This document shows positions 1-7,432 of a stretch of DNA of 28,329 nucleotides, one piece after another. Origin of the DNA: an uncultured Campylobacter sp. Its GTDB lineage: Bacteria > Campylobacterota > Campylobacteria > Campylobacterales > Campylobacteraceae. Every line of letters begins with the position of its first letter. Within the stretch, counting starts at the first letter, position 1. The stretch is taken from NCBI RefSeq assembly GCF_938031315.1, contig NZ_CALHHT010000380.1, positions 1 to 28,329 on the forward strand, given 5' to 3'. The translations under genes and the position numbers were made by a program. A model generated the notes under the pieces. It saw only the letters and a program-made list of their open reading frames with translations. It searched no databases and had not been told where the DNA came from.

Positions 1-443
1 GTGCGCAAAAGCATCGCAGGATCGGGCTTTGAGGGCGTATGCTCGTCCGCGCCCACGACCAGATCAAATAATTCGCGCGAGCCCGTTTTTTTTAGAATTT
101 CTTGCAGCGTGTATGCAGGCGCGTTTGAAGCCAGAGCGACGAAATAGCCCGAGCGCTTGCAGTGGCGCAAAAGCCCGTCGATGCCCTCATATAGTACGGC
201 GAATTCATGGTAGTTTTTGACGAATTCTTTTTTAAAAAATGCGAGCTCTTCGGCGCTTGCTTTGGTTTTGCCGTAGAATTCCAAAAAGGCGTTTTTGCTT
301 GGATCGTTGATGGTGTGGACGATGAAATTCTTTTGTAGCGGCGCTAGGCCGTAGAGCTCGCGGCGAGTGTTATTGACGCTGATTTCGATCGCGCGCGAGG
401 AGTCGAGCAGCGTGCCATCCATATCAAAAATCACGGTTTTCAT
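1..443 (-). CDS. HAD-family hydrolase, phosphoglycolate phosphatase-like (3' end beyond window)
   Basis: This is the N-terminal 147 residues of a haloacid-dehalogenase phosphatase, probably a cytoplasmic phosphoglycolate or related sugar-phosphate phosphatase. Motif I is seen at the very start as MKTVIFDMDGTLLDSS, with nucleophile Asp7 and acid/base Asp9. Motif II is the serine in ALASNAPAY, and the motif III lysine lies in SKPDPAML near the window edge. A helical cap domain sits between motifs I and II, as in subfamily IA. The ATG at 443 directly follows the stop of the upstream gene with no gap, so the two are probably cotranscribed and translationally coupled. The reading frame is open to base 1, so the C-terminus is missing only because the window ends. 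The exact substrate cannot be read from the sequence. Confidence 0.88.
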   Translation of the reverse strand, partial: MKTVIFDMDGTLLDSSRAIEISVNNTRRELYGLAPLQKNFIVHTINDPSKNAFLEFYGKTKASAEELAFFKKEFVKNYHEFAVLYEGIDGLLRHCKRSGYFVALASNAPAYTLQEILKKTGSRELFDLVVGADEHTPSKPDPAMLLR

Positions 444-800
444 CTAATAATCCTTTAAAAAATCGATTTTGTGCTTGTCTTTTTTGTAACTCTTATTATT
501 TTTGAGCTTTTGCAGAGCGTTTGCTTCATGCTGTAGCGCTGATCTAAACGCGGCATCGTTGATCTGTCCTGCCTCGCTAGCATCAAGGACGTTTTTGGCA
601 AAGCTTTCAAGCGCCTTGGTGTAGGGACTATCGAGATTCGTAGCGGCCGCTTTAGATAAAATTTCGTAGTTTTTAGCTATTCGCTTCGCAAAAAGCTCTG
701 CGTCGAAATCCTCGCGCTTTAGCAGTGCTACGGCGGATTTTACGAAGCGTTCTAACGCGCGGATATATTTAACGCGCTCATCTTTTTCTTTGATTTGCAT
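444..800 (-). CDS. Conserved-looking small helical protein of unknown function
   Basis: A 118-residue, charged, lysine- and alanine-rich protein that I do not recognise. It has no signal peptide, membrane segment or metal-binding motif. The sequence looks almost entirely alpha-helical (for example FVKSAVALLKREDFDAELFA), and the C-terminal tail is strongly basic (KNNKSYKKDKHK). It begins at the ATG at 800 behind an AAGGAAAG ribosome site. Its TAG stop touches the ATG of the HAD phosphatase, so the two form an operon. A TATAAT promoter element lies just upstream. The tight coupling suggests a real gene. Function is unknown. Confidence 0.75.
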   Translation of the reverse strand: MQIKEKDERVKYIRALERFVKSAVALLKREDFDAELFAKRIAKNYEILSKAAATNLDSPYTKALESFAKNVLDASEAGQINDAAFRSALQHEANALQKLKNNKSYKKDKHKIDFLKDY

Positions 801-824
801 GATCTTTCCTTAATTAAAGCGCGC

Positions 825-830
825 ATTATA
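825..830 (-). promoter_or_regulatory. -10 element for the unknown gene/HAD phosphatase operon
   Basis: A perfect TATAAT on the minus strand, preceded by TGC (TTTTGCTATAAT), lies 25 bases upstream of the ATG at 800. Campylobacter sigma-70 promoters usually show a clear -10 and little -35, which fits here. It diverges from the metY promoter. Confidence 0.55.
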
Positions 831-912
831 GCAAAATTCGAAATTTTGGCAAAATTACGCATATTGTAAAACTATATTTTAATAATATTTTTTCTATAAA
901 TCCCGTATTATA

Positions 913-926
913 GGTATTTTAAAACC
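913..926. promoter_or_regulatory. Near-palindrome upstream of metY, candidate operator
   Basis: GGTATTTTAAAACC is a 14-base inverted repeat with one mismatched pair, ending 12 bases before the metY -35 box. It sits where a regulator of the sulfur operon could act, and the operon encodes an Rrf2 repressor. It does not match the known CymR operator closely, so the assignment is speculative. Confidence 0.25.
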
Positions 927-938
927 ATATAAAAATAC

Positions 939-967
939 TTGACTTTATTTTAAAATTTAGCTATTAT
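939..967 (+). promoter_or_regulatory. Promoter of the metY-rrf2-cysK operon
   Basis: TTGACT at 939-944 and TATTAT at 962-967 are separated by 17 bases, close to an ideal sigma-70 promoter and unusually complete for Campylobacter. The ATG of metY follows at 995 behind an AAAGGA ribosome site. A strong promoter beside a local Rrf2 gene fits a repressed operon. Confidence 0.65.
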
Positions 968-994
968 TCGCCAAATTTTTTACAAAGGACAAAA

Positions 995-2266
995 ATGCAA
1001 AAAGAAACCCTCGCAACTCATTTTGGTTACGACTCCGTCGCAGGCTACGGCACGATGGCGGTTCCCATTTATCAAAGCACCGCGTTTAACTTCGGTTCTA
1101 GCAAAAAGGCCGCCGATCGCTTCGCGCTGCGTGATCTAGGACCGATTTATGGGCGTTTGACAAATCCTACTACTAATGTTTTTGAGGCGCGACTTGCGGC
1201 GCTGGAAAATGGCAAAGCCGCAATCGCGGTCTCTAGTGGGCAGGCGGCGATATTTTTTGCGGTGGCAAATTTAGCCGCAGCGGGCGAAAATATCATCATC
1301 GCGGAGAAAATTTACGGTGGCGCAACTACGCTTTTGGCGCATACGATCAAGCGCTTTGGTATCGAAGCTAGGGTTTTTGACTCCGAAACGGCAGATAATT
1401 TGGAAGGGTTAATCGATGATAAAACTAGAGCGATCTTTTTTGAGACGCTTTCAAATCCTCAAATTTCAGTTGCAAATACCGCTAAAATCGCTACAATCGC
1501 AAATAAGCACGGCGTAGTAACGATTGCGGATAACACGATCCCAAGCCCTGCGCTTTACAATCCGCTTGCTGACGGCGCCGATGTCGTAATCCACAGCGCT
1601 AGCAAATATATAAGTGGACAGGGGCTTAGTATCGCTGGTGTGATCGTTGCGGGCAAAGGATTAAATTCCAAACTCAAAGGCAATCCGCGTTACGCACATT
1701 TCAACGAACCTGATGAGAGCTACCACGGCTTAGTTTATGCAGATTTAGTAGATAATTTCGACATTTATACGCTTAGGATTCGCTTGTCCCTGCTTCGCGA
1801 TATTGGTGCGACACTATCGCCGTTTAACGCGTTTCAGCTCATCCAGGGGCTTGAAACACTGCCGCTTCGCATGCAAAAACACTCGCAAAACGCGCTAAAA
1901 ATAGCAGAATTTTTGCAAAATCATCCGAAGGTAAAGCAGGTAAATTATCCGGGGCTTGCAAGTTCGCCGTTTAATGCCGCGATCAAAGCGAAATTTAAAA
2001 ACGGCTACGCAAGCAGTCTGATGAGCTTCATCGTAGATAGCGAAGAAACAGCGCTAAAGGCGGTTAGTAAGGTTAAAATTTTCTCCGTCGTAGCAAATAT
2101 CGGCGATACGAAGTCGATCATCACTCATCCTGCGAGCACGACGCATTCGCAGCTAAACGAGGAGCAGCTAAACCGCGCTGGCGTACCTGCGAGTTTAATC
2201 CGCCTAAGCGTGGGTATAGAGGACGCGAATGATTTGATTTCCGATCTTAGTGAGGCACTGAAATAA
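995..2266 (+). CDS. metY: O-acetylhomoserine sulfhydrylase (O-acetylhomoserine aminocarboxypropyltransferase)
   Basis: Cytosolic PLP enzyme of the Cys/Met-metabolism (gamma) family that joins O-acetyl-L-homoserine and sulfide to give homocysteine for methionine synthesis. It has 423 residues, the typical MetY length and longer than MetB/MetC. The PLP-binding lysine is Lys204 in HSASKYISGQG, and Asp179 in TIADNT should contact the pyridine nitrogen. YGRLTNPTTNVFEARLAALE (52-71) is the family substrate/PLP-phosphate segment. The C-terminal HPASTTHSQLNEEQ and IRLSVGIED blocks match the MetY subgroup. The start at 995 has an AAAGGA ribosome site. Its TAA overlaps the ATG of the Rrf2 gene by one base, so the two are coupled. 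The location beside cysK supports direct sulfhydrylation of both homoserine and serine esters. Confidence 0.93.
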   Translation: MQKETLATHFGYDSVAGYGTMAVPIYQSTAFNFGSSKKAADRFALRDLGPIYGRLTNPTTNVFEARLAALENGKAAIAVSSGQAAIFFAVANLAAAGENIIIAEKIYGGATTLLAHTIKRFGIEARVFDSETADNLEGLIDDKTRAIFFETLSNPQISVANTAKIATIANKHGVVTIADNTIPSPALYNPLADGADVVIHSASKYISGQGLSIAGVIVAGKGLNSKLKGNPRYAHFNEPDESYHGLVYADLVDNFDIYTLRIRLSLLRDIGATLSPFNAFQLIQGLETLPLRMQKHSQNALKIAEFLQNHPKVKQVNYPGLASSPFNAAIKAKFKNGYASSLMSFIVDSEETALKAVSKVKIFSVVANIGDTKSIITHPASTTHSQLNEEQLNRAGVPASLIRLSVGIEDANDLISDLSEALK

Positions 2267-2679
2267 TGGCACTTTTAAGCACAAAGGGCGTTTATGGGCT
2301 GGCTGCGATTTTGCAGATCGCCAAAGCTAGCGAAGTAGCGCCGATAAGTATAAAAGAGATCGCCGAGCGTACGGGAGTTTCTAAGAATTATTTGGAGCAA
2401 ATTCTAAATACCCTTAGAAACGAAAAGCTAGTGTGTAGCATCAAAGGTAAAAACGGCGGCTATCACCTAGCTAGAGATGCTAGCGAGATTACTTTCGGTG
2501 AAATTTTTACCGCTCTTGAAAAGGATCTGCGGATGACTAGCATTCAGATGAGTGATCCCGGACTACGGGCGTTTTTTGAGAAATTTGACGTCAAGCTGGC
2601 AGAGATATTTAACGAGCCTCTAAGCAGCTACGAGGAGATGATGGCGCGAAGCGTCCAGTATTTAAATTTCAGCATTTAA
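2266..2679 (+). CDS. Rrf2-family transcriptional regulator, CymR-like (no cluster cysteines)
   Basis: A 137-residue Rrf2 winged-helix regulator. The N-terminus MALLSTKGVYGLAAIL is typical of the family. The helix-turn-helix spans about residues 27-50 (ISIKEIAERTGVSKNYLEQI) and the wing carries the conserved KGKNGGYHLAR. IscR and NsrR hold an iron-sulfur cluster with three cysteines around positions 90-110. This protein has one cysteine only, Cys57 before the wing, so it should not bind such a cluster. That, with its place between metY and cysK, points to a CymR-like regulator of sulfur uptake. In Bacillus, CymR acts together with CysK. The ATG overlaps the metY stop (TAATG), implying translational coupling and probable autoregulation. 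Confidence 0.87.
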   Translation: MALLSTKGVYGLAAILQIAKASEVAPISIKEIAERTGVSKNYLEQILNTLRNEKLVCSIKGKNGGYHLARDASEITFGEIFTALEKDLRMTSIQMSDPGLRAFFEKFDVKLAEIFNEPLSSYEEMMARSVQYLNFSI

Positions 2680-2688
2680 AGGAAAAAT

Positions 2689-3603
2689 ATGAAAATAGCA
2701 AACGATGTTACGGAGCTCATCGGCAATACTCCGTTAGTCAGAATCAATACGTTTGGCAAAAATGCCCTCATCTTAGCCAAGGCGGAATTTTTAAACCCAA
2801 GCCACTCGGTCAAAGACCGCATCGCGTGGCAGATCGTAAAAGACGCGCTAAGCTCGGGCAAGATCGACAAAAATAGCGTTTTGATAGAGCCTACCAGCGG
2901 AAATACGGGCGTGGGACTTGCGATGGTCGCGGCAAAGCTCGGTATAAAGCTCATTCTAACGATGCCAAGCTCGATGAGTATCGAGCGCCAAAAGCTCATC
3001 GCCGCATTCGGGGCTAAAATCGAGCTGACAGATCCGAAATTCGGAATGAAAGGCGCGGTAGATAGGGCGAATGAGCTAGCTGCGAGTACTCAGGGCAGCT
3101 TCATACCGAGCCAATTTGATAATCCAAGCAACCCAAAAGCGCATTTTGAAACTACGGGGCCCGAAATTTGGGAGCAAAGCGGCGGCAGGGTGGATATTTT
3201 GGTCGCGGGATTCGGCACCGGCGGCACGCTTAGCGGCACGGCGAAATTTTTAAAATCTAAAAATCCAAATCTCAAAGCTTACGGCGTGGAGCCTGCTAGC
3301 TCGCCGCTTCTTACGTGCGGCAGTGCGGGTGGACATAAAATTCAGGGCATCGGCGCAAACTTTATCCCTGATAATCTTGATAGAAGCGTCATTGACGGCT
3401 TTTTGAGCGTCGAAAACGACGATGCGTTCGCCGCGGCTAGACAGCTGGCGCAAAAAGAGGGCCTGCTCGTGGGCATCTCAAGCGGCGCGAATGTTTACGC
3501 TGCCGCGCAAATCGCTGCCAAGGCTGAAAACAAAGGAAAAGTGATCGTTACGGTCCTCTGCGATACCGGCGAGAGGTATCTTTCTACCGAGCTTTTTAAA
3601 TAG
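2689..3603 (+). CDS. cysK: Cysteine synthase (O-acetylserine sulfhydrylase)
   Basis: Cytosolic PLP enzyme of the fold-type II (beta) family that makes cysteine from O-acetylserine and sulfide. It has 304 residues, the usual CysK length. The PLP lysine is Lys42 in NPSHSVKDRIAW, the acetylserine-binding loop is TSGNTG at 69-74, the phosphate-binding glycine loop is GFGTGGTLSG, and GISSGAN lies near the C-terminus. The PSxSVKDR form is that of CysK/CysM rather than cystathionine beta-synthase, and there is no C-terminal CBS domain. The ATG at 2689 follows the rrf2 stop by nine bases with an AAAGGA ribosome site, so it is the third gene of the operon. No clear terminator directly follows. CysM specificity cannot be excluded. 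Confidence 0.92.
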   Translation: MKIANDVTELIGNTPLVRINTFGKNALILAKAEFLNPSHSVKDRIAWQIVKDALSSGKIDKNSVLIEPTSGNTGVGLAMVAAKLGIKLILTMPSSMSIERQKLIAAFGAKIELTDPKFGMKGAVDRANELAASTQGSFIPSQFDNPSNPKAHFETTGPEIWEQSGGRVDILVAGFGTGGTLSGTAKFLKSKNPNLKAYGVEPASSPLLTCGSAGGHKIQGIGANFIPDNLDRSVIDGFLSVENDDAFAAARQLAQKEGLLVGISSGANVYAAAQIAAKAENKGKVIVTVLCDTGERYLSTELFK

Positions 3604-3639
3604 GCGGCGATTTTTTGCGAGCGAGGCGGTTAGTGCGGT

Positions 3640-3865
3640 AATTTTACGCATTTTTCGCGGGTACAGAGCTTGGCGCGATTAAATTTTACGCTGACGGCCG
3701 GAATTGGCACGATGAGTTTTGCGCGATTGCGCGGGTTATTGCAACGATTACGCGATTATATTTTACATTTTTGCGTTACGTAGGCGATAGATTTACGCGA
3801 TAATTTCTGCGCGGGCGAAGCGATAGTCGCGATGGTTGCGCGATGAGTTTATGTGAGCATCGCGA
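3640..3865. repeat. Low-complexity tract of GCGCGAT-like words
   Basis: GCGCGAT, TACGCGAT and TCGCGAT recur irregularly through this stretch. The phrase GCGCGATGAGTTTATG near 3838 echoes GGCACGATGAGTTTTGCG near 3705. The units are too degraded for a fixed period by eye. It looks like a decayed tandem repeat in non-coding DNA. Confidence 0.4.
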
Positions 3866-3910
3866 TTTTTTTGCTTTGTCGATTTTACGTTTATTGATTT
3901 GTTTATTTAT

Positions 3911-3990
3911 CAGCTCGCCGCCCGCCGCGAGATAAAATTTAGCCCTAAAATAGGGCTAAATTTTAAAATTTTATCTTGCGCGCCGAGCTG
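3911..3990. terminator. Long hairpin, probable bidirectional terminator
   Basis: The core is a perfect 14-base inverted repeat, AAAATTTAGCCCTA at 3934-3947 and its complement at 3951-3964, around an AAA loop. Flanking it, GATAAAATTT (3931-3940) is mirrored again by AAATTTTATC (3966-3975). The outermost CAGCTCG (3911-3917) pairs with CGAGCTG (3984-3990). The A/T arms give U-tracts on both strands. It lies about 300 bases past cysK, so a structured RNA cannot be excluded. Confidence 0.5.
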
Positions 3991-4307
3991 ATTTCGGGCG
4001 CGCTATGTATGACGGCGCGACCGCGCAACGCTAGGCGTTAGTTAAATTTAAAACCGCTAAGCCCGCTAAATTTGCGCGATCCGTACGCCGCAAAATTTTA
4101 TACCGCTAACCCGCGCGCGACATAAAATTTTAAAAATTCTACTGAAATTTTTAAGCTTGCTCGTGCGGCTAAAATTCCCAATTCGCGCCGTGCATAAATT
4201 TCAAATCTTCGCCGTATGTAAAGCCAAATCGCCCTTTAAATTTAGCCGAATTTCAAAATTTAATCATAAAAACGCTATCATCGGGGCAAAATTTTTAAGG
4301 TTGTAAA

Positions 4308-5510
4308 ATGAGTTTGAGCTTGAAATTTCGCCCCAAAAGCTTAGAGCAGATCGTGGGGCAGGGCAAGATCGTAGCGGTTTTTAAAAAATTCGTCGCCGCA
4401 GGCAGCATCCCGCACAGCATATTTTTCGGCGCCGCAGGCAGCGGCAAAACGACGATGGCGCGCGTGATCGCAAGCGAGCTGAACTACGATTTTTACGAGC
4501 TTGACGCCACGAGCCTGAAAGTCGAGGATATCCGCAAAATTCTATCCTCGCACGCGGGCTCGCTCATTAAGCCGCTCATTTTCATCGACGAGATCCACCG
4601 CCTCAGCAAGACGCAGCAGGAGGTACTGCTAATCCCGATGGAAAACTACGCTGCGATCATCATCGGCGCGACGACGGAAAATCCGCAGTTCGTGCTAAGC
4701 AGCGGCATCCGCTCGCGCTCGATGATCTTTGAGTTCGAGCCGCTTAACTACGAGGATTTGGAGGCGCTTTTGGCGCGCGCTCAGGGCGAGATCGGCTTTG
4801 AGATGGACGAGGAGGCGCGAAAATACCTGCTAAACTCCAGCAGCGGCGATGCGAGGAGTATGTTGAACCTGCTGGAATTTGCGCTTTTGGCAGACAGCGC
4901 CATTACGCTGGATACGCTTCGCACGCTGCGCGCAAATGCCGTGGCTGCGGGCGTTAGCAGCGACGATCTGCATTACGAGCTTGCTAGCGCGATGATCAAA
5001 AGCCTACGCGGCAGCGACGCCGACGCCGCGCTGTATTATGTCGCGAGGCTGATAGATGCGGGCGAGAGCGCGGATTTTATCGCACGCAGGATGGTGATCC
5101 TAGCTAGCGAGGACATCGGCAACGCCAATCCAAACGCCCTAAATATCGCTACTAGCACGCTAACTGCCGTCAGCAAGATCGGCTACCCCGAGGCTCGCAT
5201 TATCTTGGGGCAATGCGCGATCTATCTGGCGCACAGCCCCAAATCAAACGCCGCGTATTTGGGCATCAACGCCGCTTTGAAGTTCGTCCGCTCCGCTGCT
5301 GTGCTGCCTACGCCGCGCTATCTCATCAACTCCGACAAGCAGATCGCAGACTACAAATACCCGCACGACTTCGGCGGCTGGGTCGAGCAGGCCTATATGA
5401 GCGAGGCGGCGAAATTTTACGAAAGCAAGGGGATCGGCTTTGAAAAGACGCTGGATGAGTGGCTGGCGCGATTGCGCAGGGAAAAGATCGATATCAAGGA
5501 ACGAGAATGA
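4308..5510 (+). CDS. rarA: Replication-associated recombination ATPase RarA (MgsA/WRNIP1 family)
   Basis: A 400-residue AAA+ ATPase that acts at stalled replication forks and interacts with single-stranded-DNA-binding protein in other bacteria. Walker A is GAAGSGKT (41-48), Walker B with an added helicase-like histidine is IFIDEIHR (91-98), and sensor 1 is GATTENP (120-126). SGIRSRSMIFEF carries the arginine-finger region. The C-terminal half has the RarA-specific tetramerisation blocks MVILASEDIGNANPNALN and YLINSDKQIADYKYPHDFGG. These separate it from RuvB and from DnaX clamp loaders. The ATG at 4308 has a TAAGG ribosome site. The stop overlaps the start of the next gene (ATGA), indicating an operon. 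Confidence 0.94.
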   Translation: MSLSLKFRPKSLEQIVGQGKIVAVFKKFVAAGSIPHSIFFGAAGSGKTTMARVIASELNYDFYELDATSLKVEDIRKILSSHAGSLIKPLIFIDEIHRLSKTQQEVLLIPMENYAAIIIGATTENPQFVLSSGIRSRSMIFEFEPLNYEDLEALLARAQGEIGFEMDEEARKYLLNSSSGDARSMLNLLEFALLADSAITLDTLRTLRANAVAAGVSSDDLHYELASAMIKSLRGSDADAALYYVARLIDAGESADFIARRMVILASEDIGNANPNALNIATSTLTAVSKIGYPEARIILGQCAIYLAHSPKSNAAYLGINAALKFVRSAAVLPTPRYLINSDKQIADYKYPHDFGGWVEQAYMSEAAKFYESKGIGFEKTLDEWLARLRREKIDIKERE

Positions 5511-5866
5511 ACTTCAGCAGCGTCCTAAAACTAATGAAGCAGCGCTACGACGCGGATGGCGAGTATCTGTGGGATGAATATCCGAATTTTGCGGTTTTTC
5601 GTCACGCAGGAGGGAAGCGCAAGTGGTTTGCGCTTTTGATGCGCGGGCTTGCTAATGAAAAGTTCGGTCGCGCACTCCCCGGCTCAAGCGACGTGATAAA
5701 TTTAAAGATAAAGCCCGATTTAGCGGCGATTTTGCGTGACGAAAAGGGAATTTTTGCAGCCTATCATATGAATAAAAAGCACTGGATCAGCGTAAATTTA
5801 AGCTCCAAAATCGCGCCCGAGCAGGTCTTTGACCTCGTCGATCTTAGCTTTGAGCTGACTTTATAG
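5507..5866 (+). CDS. MmcQ/YjbR-family protein (CyaY-like fold)
   Basis: A 119-residue small cytosolic protein of the MmcQ/YjbR family, which has a double-wing DNA-binding/CyaY-like fold and no firmly established function. Family signatures seen are the aromatic block DEYPNFAVFRH, the strand KWFALLMRG, INLKIKPDLAAILRD, and AAYHMNKKHWISVNL, followed by a C-terminal helix (VFDLVDLSFELTL). I chose the ATG at 5507 over a longer frame from 5459 because it overlaps the rarA stop in an ATGA arrangement, giving translational coupling, and because homologues begin close to this point. Coupling to rarA may mean a role in DNA metabolism, but this is inference. Confidence 0.82.
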   Translation: MNFSSVLKLMKQRYDADGEYLWDEYPNFAVFRHAGGKRKWFALLMRGLANEKFGRALPGSSDVINLKIKPDLAAILRDEKGIFAAYHMNKKHWISVNLSSKIAPEQVFDLVDLSFELTL

Positions 5867-6172
5867 AAGCTGCGCAGCTTCGCTCACGTGATTACTCTTG
5901 AAAATAAAGCGCCGCTAAATGGCTAAATTTAAAGCTCTAGCCGCACAAGACTAAATTTCACCGCATTGGATTTTGCAAAGCACAGCCTACGTAAATTTTA
6001 AAATCCGATAGACGCTCAAAAACAATAAAAGCCGCAAGGGCAGATAGAATTTTTCGGCTCATAAGATCACCGTATCTGGCAAATTTTAACGAGCAAATCA
6101 ACAATAAACAAATTGATAAACGTGATAAATTTTTAAAATTTTGGATATACTACCGATTTTTAAGGAGAAAAG
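5867..6172. other. Gene-free spacer between the rarA operon and metB
   Basis: About 300 bases with no reading frame worth calling. It starts with a perfect 16-base palindrome, GAAGCTGCGCAGCTTC at 5866-5881, directly on the stop codon of the MmcQ/YjbR gene and without a T-tract. The rest is A+T-rich leader DNA ending in the metB promoter. Confidence 0.6.
6146..6151 (+). promoter_or_regulatory. -10 element for the metB-like gene
   Basis: TATACT preceded by TTTTGGA lies 22 bases before the ATG at 6173, which has an AAGGAG ribosome site. This implies a very short leader. The -35 region is not recognisable. Confidence 0.4.
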
Positions 6173-7309
6173 ATGAAAATAGATACCCTAATCGTAAAGG
6201 GCATAGAGGCCAAGTCCAACCCCCACAACGCGGTCATTCCGCCGATATATCTAGCCAGCACCTTCGTGCAAGAAAGCCTGGATGATTTCGGCAAATACGC
6301 CTACTCGCGCGGCGCAAATCCTACGCGCAACGCCTTCGAGGAACTTTTCGCAAAATTTGAAGGCAGCAAATACGCCTTCGCGCTAGCCTCGGGTATGGCG
6401 GCTACGAGCGCTGCATTCGCGCTGCTTAAAAGCGGCGATCGCGTGCTGTTAAATAACAACGTCTACGGCGGCACCTATCGCTACGTAAGCGGGATTTTTA
6501 AAAATCAAGGGATCAATTACGACTTGGTGGATGATCTAAATTTGATCAGCGAAATTCCGAGCGACGTCAAAATGGTCTTCATCGAAACGCCATCAAATCC
6601 GCTTTTACGAGTAACCGACATTGAGCGTATCAGCGAGCTCGCGCACAAAAACGGCGCGCTTGTGGTTATGGATAATACCTTTTTGACCCCATATTATCAG
6701 CGTCCGCTAGAGCACGGCGCAGACGTCGTGGTTTATAGCGCGACCAAATACATAGGCGGGCATGCCGATCTGATCGCCGGCATCGTTACGACGAATGACG
6801 ACGAGCTTGCCGCAAGAATTCAGTTTATGAAAAACACTCTGGGCGCGACGCTATCGCCTACCGACGCGTATTCGCTCATACGCGGGCTTAAAACGCTAAG
6901 CGTGCGCTTCGACCGCCAGAGCGAAAATACGCTAAAGATAATAGAATTTTTACGCAGCAATCCTGCGGTAGAGGCGGTAAATTTTGCAGGCTCGCATTCG
7001 GCTAACGAAAAAGAGATACAAAATCGCCAAGCTAGCGGCATCGGAGCGGTTATCTCACTGGTGCTTAAGCCGCAATACGACTATAAAACCTTTGCGCGCA
7101 GCCTTGAGCTATTCGATCTAGCTGTGAGCCTGGGCGGCGTAGAGAGCCTGATCTGCTACCCCGCGTCGATGACGCACGAGAGCTATCCGCGCGAGCTGCA
7201 AGAGCGCATCGGCATCAGTCAAAATTTGCTGCGCCTAGCCATAGGCATCGAAAACGCGGACGATCTCATAGCGGACCTTGCCGCCGCGCTAGAAAAATCT
7301 AAAAAATAG
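6173..7309 (+). CDS. metB: Cystathionine gamma-synthase/beta-lyase-type PLP enzyme
   Basis: Cytosolic PLP enzyme of the Cys/Met-metabolism family, 378 residues, the length of MetB/MetC rather than MetY. The PLP lysine is Lys192 in YSATKYIGGHAD, Asp167 in VVMDNTF contacts the pyridine ring, and YSRGANPTRNAFEELFAKFE carries the phosphate-binding tyrosine and arginine. LASGMAATSA and ETPSNPLL are family blocks, and the C-terminus has SLGGVESLICYPASMTHESY. The sequence could belong to cystathionine gamma-synthase, gamma-lyase or beta-lyase, and these cannot be separated by eye. The gene stands alone between spacers, 2.6 kb from the metY-cysK operon, with its own AAGGAG ribosome site. Together they suggest both direct sulfhydrylation and a transsulfuration reaction. 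Confidence 0.85.
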   Translation: MKIDTLIVKGIEAKSNPHNAVIPPIYLASTFVQESLDDFGKYAYSRGANPTRNAFEELFAKFEGSKYAFALASGMAATSAAFALLKSGDRVLLNNNVYGGTYRYVSGIFKNQGINYDLVDDLNLISEIPSDVKMVFIETPSNPLLRVTDIERISELAHKNGALVVMDNTFLTPYYQRPLEHGADVVVYSATKYIGGHADLIAGIVTTNDDELAARIQFMKNTLGATLSPTDAYSLIRGLKTLSVRFDRQSENTLKIIEFLRSNPAVEAVNFAGSHSANEKEIQNRQASGIGAVISLVLKPQYDYKTFARSLELFDLAVSLGGVESLICYPASMTHESYPRELQERIGISQNLLRLAIGIENADDLIADLAAALEKSKK

Positions 7310-7400
7310 GCGGCGCGAAATTTGCGCAAGCTCGCGAAATTTCTATGCAGGCTTGTAAAATTTACGCGCGCAGAATTCATGCCAAAATTTAGTCCGAAAT

Positions 7401-7430
7401 CCTTATAGCTTCGCTCGTGAGGCTATAAGG
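7401..7430. terminator. Hairpin downstream of metB
   Basis: CCTTATAGC at 7401-7409 pairs perfectly with GCTATAAGG at 7422-7430 around a 12-base loop. No T-tract follows directly. The position between convergent genes suggests transcript-end formation or stabilisation. Confidence 0.45.
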
Positions 7431-7432
7431 GC

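Larger units (their letters stand above)
3604..4307. other. Gene-free spacer between cysK and rarA
   Basis: About 700 bases without a credible reading frame on either strand. The first part (about 3640-3865) is a low-complexity tract built from GCGCGAT-like words. The middle holds the long hairpin at 3911-3990. The remainder alternates AAATTT-type words with short G+C-rich stretches. A -10-like TATCAT at 4276-4281 precedes rarA. Confidence 0.7.
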
